Below, piece by piece: positions 5,965 through 8,187 of a DNA stretch of 8,187 nt. The translations under genes were made by a program, and so were the position numbers. The DNA comes from Prosthecobacter debontii (GTDB taxonomy: Bacteria; Verrucomicrobiota; Verrucomicrobiia; Verrucomicrobiales; Akkermansiaceae): positions 1 to 8,187 of the forward strand of contig CAMCYT010000112.1 of the NCBI GenBank assembly GCA_945885485.1, given 5' to 3'. The notes beneath the pieces were generated by a model. That model was not told where the DNA came from, did no database searches, and worked only from the letters and a program-made list of their open reading frames with translations. How positions within the stretch are numbered: the first letter of the stretch is position 1; every line of letters begins with the position of its first letter.

Positions 5965-6125
5965 GGTAGGGTCAACACGCCGTGTTGACCGTGATTTTCT
6001 CTCGATGGGGTGAGGGCAAAGAAGCGATAGGCAGATTTCACGACCGTTGGGGTGACATCGCCTAGGCGTTTTAATTTGGGTCGCCGACGGCCCCGACACA
6101 TCGGGGTGTACGCGGCGACCCTACC
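5965..6125. repeat. MITE-like short repeat element, copy 2
   Basis: This 161-base segment has the same plan as 2456-2583. It begins GGTAGGGTC (5965-5973) and ends GACCCTACC (6117-6125), and each end is also a hairpin. The left hairpin is GGTCAACACG/CGTGTTGACC (5970-5990). The right end has outer arms GGGTCGCCG (6078-6086) and CGGCGACCC (6113-6121) enclosing a second perfect stem, CCCCGA-CACA-TCGGGG (6091-6106). The interior is not similar to copy 1 and includes the palindrome CGCCTAGGCG (6059-6068). It fills most of the gap between the carboxykinase and gre genes and stops three bases short of the carboxykinase stop codon. No target-site duplication is obvious. Confidence 0.6.
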
Positions 6126-6128
6126 TGT

Positions 6129-7967
6129 TTAAACCAATCTCGCGGCTAGGAGCTCTCTTTGGAAGATGAGTTCTTTTGGGAGGTGATCGTAGAGGTCGAT
6201 GAAGAGTTCGCTTTGGGAGACGAGTTCGGCGCGCCATTCGTTGCGGTCAAATTTCATGGCTTGATCGAAGTCCTCGGAGGAGAAGTTTTCTAGGCCTTCG
6301 GTGTTGAAATCGTTATAATCAGGGGTCCAGCCGATTTGGGTTTCGTGGCCGGCGGCGCCACCGGTGCAGCGTTTCACGATCCATTCGAGGACCCGCATGT
6401 TTTCCCCGAAGCCCGGCCAAATGAATTTTCCTTCGGGGGTTTTGCGGAACCAATTGACGTGGAAAAAGCGGGGGAGGTGGGTGAGGTAGCGTTGCATTTC
6501 GAGCCAATGGCCGAAATAAGCGCCCATGTTGTAACCGCAGAAAGGCAACATCGCCATCGGATCACGGCGGACTTTTCCAATCGTGCCGGCGGCGGCGGCG
6601 GTCATTTCGGAACCCATGGTCGCGCCTACGTAAACGCCGTGGCACCAGTTGAACGCCTGATAGACGAGAGGCATGGTGGTGGCGCGTCGGCCACCGAAGA
6701 TGATGCCGTCGATGGGGACGCCTTCGGGGTTTTGCCAATTCGGGTCGATGGTCGGGCACTGCACGGCGGGGGCGGTGAAGCGGGCGTTGGCGTGGGCGGC
6801 GGGAGTACCGGAGGCGGGTGTCCAATCGTTGCCTTTCCAATCGATGAGATGGGCGGGCGGTTCTTTGCTTAGGCCTTCCCACCAGACATCGCCATCATCT
6901 GTTAGGGCGACGTTGGTGAAAATGGTGTTCTCGGTCATCGATTCCATGGCGATGGGATTGGTGTCCCATGAGGTTCCTGGAGCGACGCCAAAGAAGCCGG
7001 TTTCTGGATTGATCGCGTGGAGTTTGCCGTCTTGGTGTGGCCAGAGCCATGCGATGTCGTCGCCGACGATGGAGGTTTTCCAGCCTTTATCCAAATAGGG
7101 TTTGGGTGGAACCAACATCGCGAGGTTGGTTTTTCCGCAGGCGGATGGAAACGCGGCGGTGATATAAGTGGTGGAACCATCGGGCGCGTGCAGGCCGAGA
7201 ATGAGCATGTGTTCCGCCATCCAGCGATGCTCGCGAGCGATGTTAGAAGCGATCCGCAGAGCGAGGCATTTTTTTCCTAACAGAGCGTTGCCACCGTAAC
7301 CGGAACCGTAGGACATGATCTCGCGGGTATCGACGAAATGGGAAATGTATTTATCCTCGTTGCAAGGCCATGGAATGTCGGCCTGACCTTCTGCGAGCGG
7401 TGCGCCGACGGAATGCAGGCATCTGATAAACTGCCCGTGTCCGTCGCGGTGCTTCGGAGCTTTGCCGGAGACTTCGTCTTCGAGTCGGTTCAAAACATGG
7501 GTTCCCATGTGCGCCATGATGCGGGTGTTGACGACGACGTAGGCGCTGTCCGTGCATTGGATGCCGATTTTTGCGAGAGGTGAATCGAGCGGTCCCATGC
7601 AGAACGGAATCACATACATCGTGCGACCCGCCATGCTGCCAGTGAATTTATCTGTGAGGATTTTCCGCATCTCTAACGGATCCGCCCATTGATTGGTCGG
7701 GCCGGCTTCGTCGCGGCGTTTGGTGCAGATGTAGGTCCGCTCTTCAACTCGGGCGACATCAGAAACAGCGGAGCGAGCGAGGACTGAGTTCGGGCGCTTT
7801 TCGGGATTTAAGCGGGTGAAAGTTCCTTGATCGCAGAGTTGTTGAGTGAGACTATCCCATTCCTCTTGCGAGCCATCACACCAGACAACTTCTTTGGGGG
7901 TGCAGAGCGCGGACATTTGATTGACCCATTCTTGAAGGGGTTTGTAGGAAGTGCCTTGTAATGCCAT
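6129..7967 (-). CDS. pckG: Phosphoenolpyruvate carboxykinase (GTP)
   Basis: This cytosolic enzyme converts oxaloacetate and GTP to phosphoenolpyruvate, CO2 and GDP, the entry step of gluconeogenesis. Its 612 residues match the GTP-dependent class (about 600-620), not the ATP class (about 530). Visible motifs in order are VARVEERT (71-78, substrate-binding Arg), GRTMYVIPFCMGPLDSPLAK (114-133), SGYGGNALLGKKCLALR (222-238, Mn-binding Lys region), AEHMLILG (251-258), the P-loop AAFPSACGKTNLAM (271-284) with the class-specific reactive Cys277, SIVGDDIAWL (299-308, metal Asp), INPETGFFGVAPGTS (319-333), the lid region around GSEMTAAAAGTIGKV (452-466) and the guanine pocket WFRKTPEGKFIWPGFGEN (506-523). 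No active-site residue looks lost. It is co-oriented with gre and eno but separated from gre by 306 bases containing a repeat element, so it is probably its own transcript. No canonical terminator with a T run follows. No Shine-Dalgarno sequence precedes the chosen ATG; the nearest upstream ATGs are not in frame. Confidence 0.97.
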   Translation of the reverse strand: MALQGTSYKPLQEWVNQMSALCTPKEVVWCDGSQEEWDSLTQQLCDQGTFTRLNPEKRPNSVLARSAVSDVARVEERTYICTKRRDEAGPTNQWADPLEMRKILTDKFTGSMAGRTMYVIPFCMGPLDSPLAKIGIQCTDSAYVVVNTRIMAHMGTHVLNRLEDEVSGKAPKHRDGHGQFIRCLHSVGAPLAEGQADIPWPCNEDKYISHFVDTREIMSYGSGYGGNALLGKKCLALRIASNIAREHRWMAEHMLILGLHAPDGSTTYITAAFPSACGKTNLAMLVPPKPYLDKGWKTSIVGDDIAWLWPHQDGKLHAINPETGFFGVAPGTSWDTNPIAMESMTENTIFTNVALTDDGDVWWEGLSKEPPAHLIDWKGNDWTPASGTPAAHANARFTAPAVQCPTIDPNWQNPEGVPIDGIIFGGRRATTMPLVYQAFNWCHGVYVGATMGSEMTAAAAGTIGKVRRDPMAMLPFCGYNMGAYFGHWLEMQRYLTHLPRFFHVNWFRKTPEGKFIWPGFGENMRVLEWIVKRCTGGAAGHETQIGWTPDYNDFNTEGLENFSSEDFDQAMKFDRNEWRAELVSQSELFIDLYDHLPKELIFQRELLAARLV

Positions 7968-8019
7968 AACAAAGCCATTTAAGCGGGTTCCATGACTAGT
8001 AGCAAGGGTTGGGGGAGAT

Positions 8020-8025
8020 TTTATA
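8020..8025 (-). promoter_or_regulatory. Candidate -10 box of the pckG promoter
   Basis: The minus strand reads TATAAA here, five of six matches to a bacterial -10 box, about 52 bases before the pckG start codon. This would give a leader of roughly 45 bases. No good -35 box stands at the expected distance, so the promoter might need an activator or the call may be wrong. Confidence 0.35.
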
Positions 8026-8134
8026 CGAGGATGTTCTTCGACAAATGGTGATAGAGTTAAACCCTCATTCGGCTTTCCGCTGTCTGCAACGGTGTTGCTG
8101 GCTTCATCTGTTACTTTAGGTGCCAGTAAATGGC

Positions 8135-8154
8135 ATATTTCAAATGTGAAATAT
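8135..8154. promoter_or_regulatory. Inverted repeat upstream of pckG, possible operator
   Basis: ATATTTCA (8135-8142) and TGAAATAT (8147-8154) form a perfect 8-base inverted repeat around AATG. It lies about 170 bases before the pckG start and about 110 bases beyond the candidate -10 box. The dyad size suits a dimeric regulator, but it could equally belong to a gene to the right of the window. Its regulator is unknown. Confidence 0.45.
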
Positions 8155-8187
8155 CATGATTATTGGGGGGATTGAGGGGTGGGAGAG

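Noticed and set aside
5800..6099. Minus-strand open frame of 99 codons overlapping the gre start
   Set aside because: It is Pro/Arg/Ser-rich, runs through the repeat element and polypurine tract, and overlaps gre out of frame.
6078..6121. Rho-independent terminator of pckG
   Set aside because: The stem is strong, but on the minus strand it is followed by an A/T mix (AAATTAAAA), not a T run, and it belongs to the dispersed repeat element.
6336..6872. Plus-strand open frame of 178 codons opposite pckG
   Set aside because: The opposite strand carries unmistakable PEP carboxykinase motifs over the same stretch; the Gly-rich frame is a shadow.
7976..7997. Upstream mini-frame (Met-Glu-Pro-Ala-stop) before pckG as a leader peptide
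   Set aside because: A four-codon frame is expected by chance and has no ribosome site or regulatory codons.
8165..8187. Possible G-quadruplex in the G-rich end of the window
   Set aside because: Only three separated G runs are visible before the window ends, so four-run folding cannot be judged.

Overview
The window looks like a bacterial chromosome, most likely from the Verrucomicrobiota or another member of the Planctomycetes-Verrucomicrobia-Chlamydiae group. This is inference. The strongest pointer is a 615-residue Gre-type elongation factor with a long extra N-terminal region, as I recall for the Chlamydiae and their relatives. Enolase loop sequences, a GTP-type PEP carboxykinase and the absence of a convincing Shine-Dalgarno sequence before all five starts fit this but do not prove it.

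Layout, left to right. (1) Positions 64-119 are the 3' part of a tRNA-Leu(CAG) gene, from the anticodon loop to the encoded CCA. The 5' half is missing, and AT-rich unrelated DNA (1-63) takes its place. This looks like the scar of an element that integrated into a tRNA gene; the element would lie to the left. (2) A LysR-type regulator (minus, 123-1037) is divergent from a CmpA/NrtA/NasS-family ligand-binding protein (plus, 1139-2179). The binding protein has no signal peptide and no transporter partners here. The 101-base gap between them carries a nested inverted repeat that looks like a shared operator. (3) An intergenic region (2180-2644) holds hairpin-rich repeat modules and a strong terminator. 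(4) Three minus-strand housekeeping genes follow: enolase (2645-3943), the long Gre factor (3975-5822) and GTP-dependent PEP carboxykinase (6129-7967). The gre and eno genes are 31 bases apart and probably co-transcribed, ending at the terminator at 2591-2624. (5) Between gre and the carboxykinase gene lies a second copy of the repeat element (5965-6125). (6) The last 220 bases are the upstream region of the carboxykinase gene, with a -10-like box and an 8+8 inverted repeat.

Functionally, PEP carboxykinase makes phosphoenolpyruvate from oxaloacetate and enolase carries it on to 2-phosphoglycerate, so the right part has a gluconeogenic theme with a transcription factor in between. The left pair looks like a small anion-sensing or regulatory unit, possibly for nitrate. 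The most unusual structures are two copies of a short, MITE-like element (2456-2583 and 5965-6125). They share GGTAGGGTC/GACCCTACC ends, and each end also forms its own hairpin. I saw no CRISPR array, transposase gene or obvious defence system.
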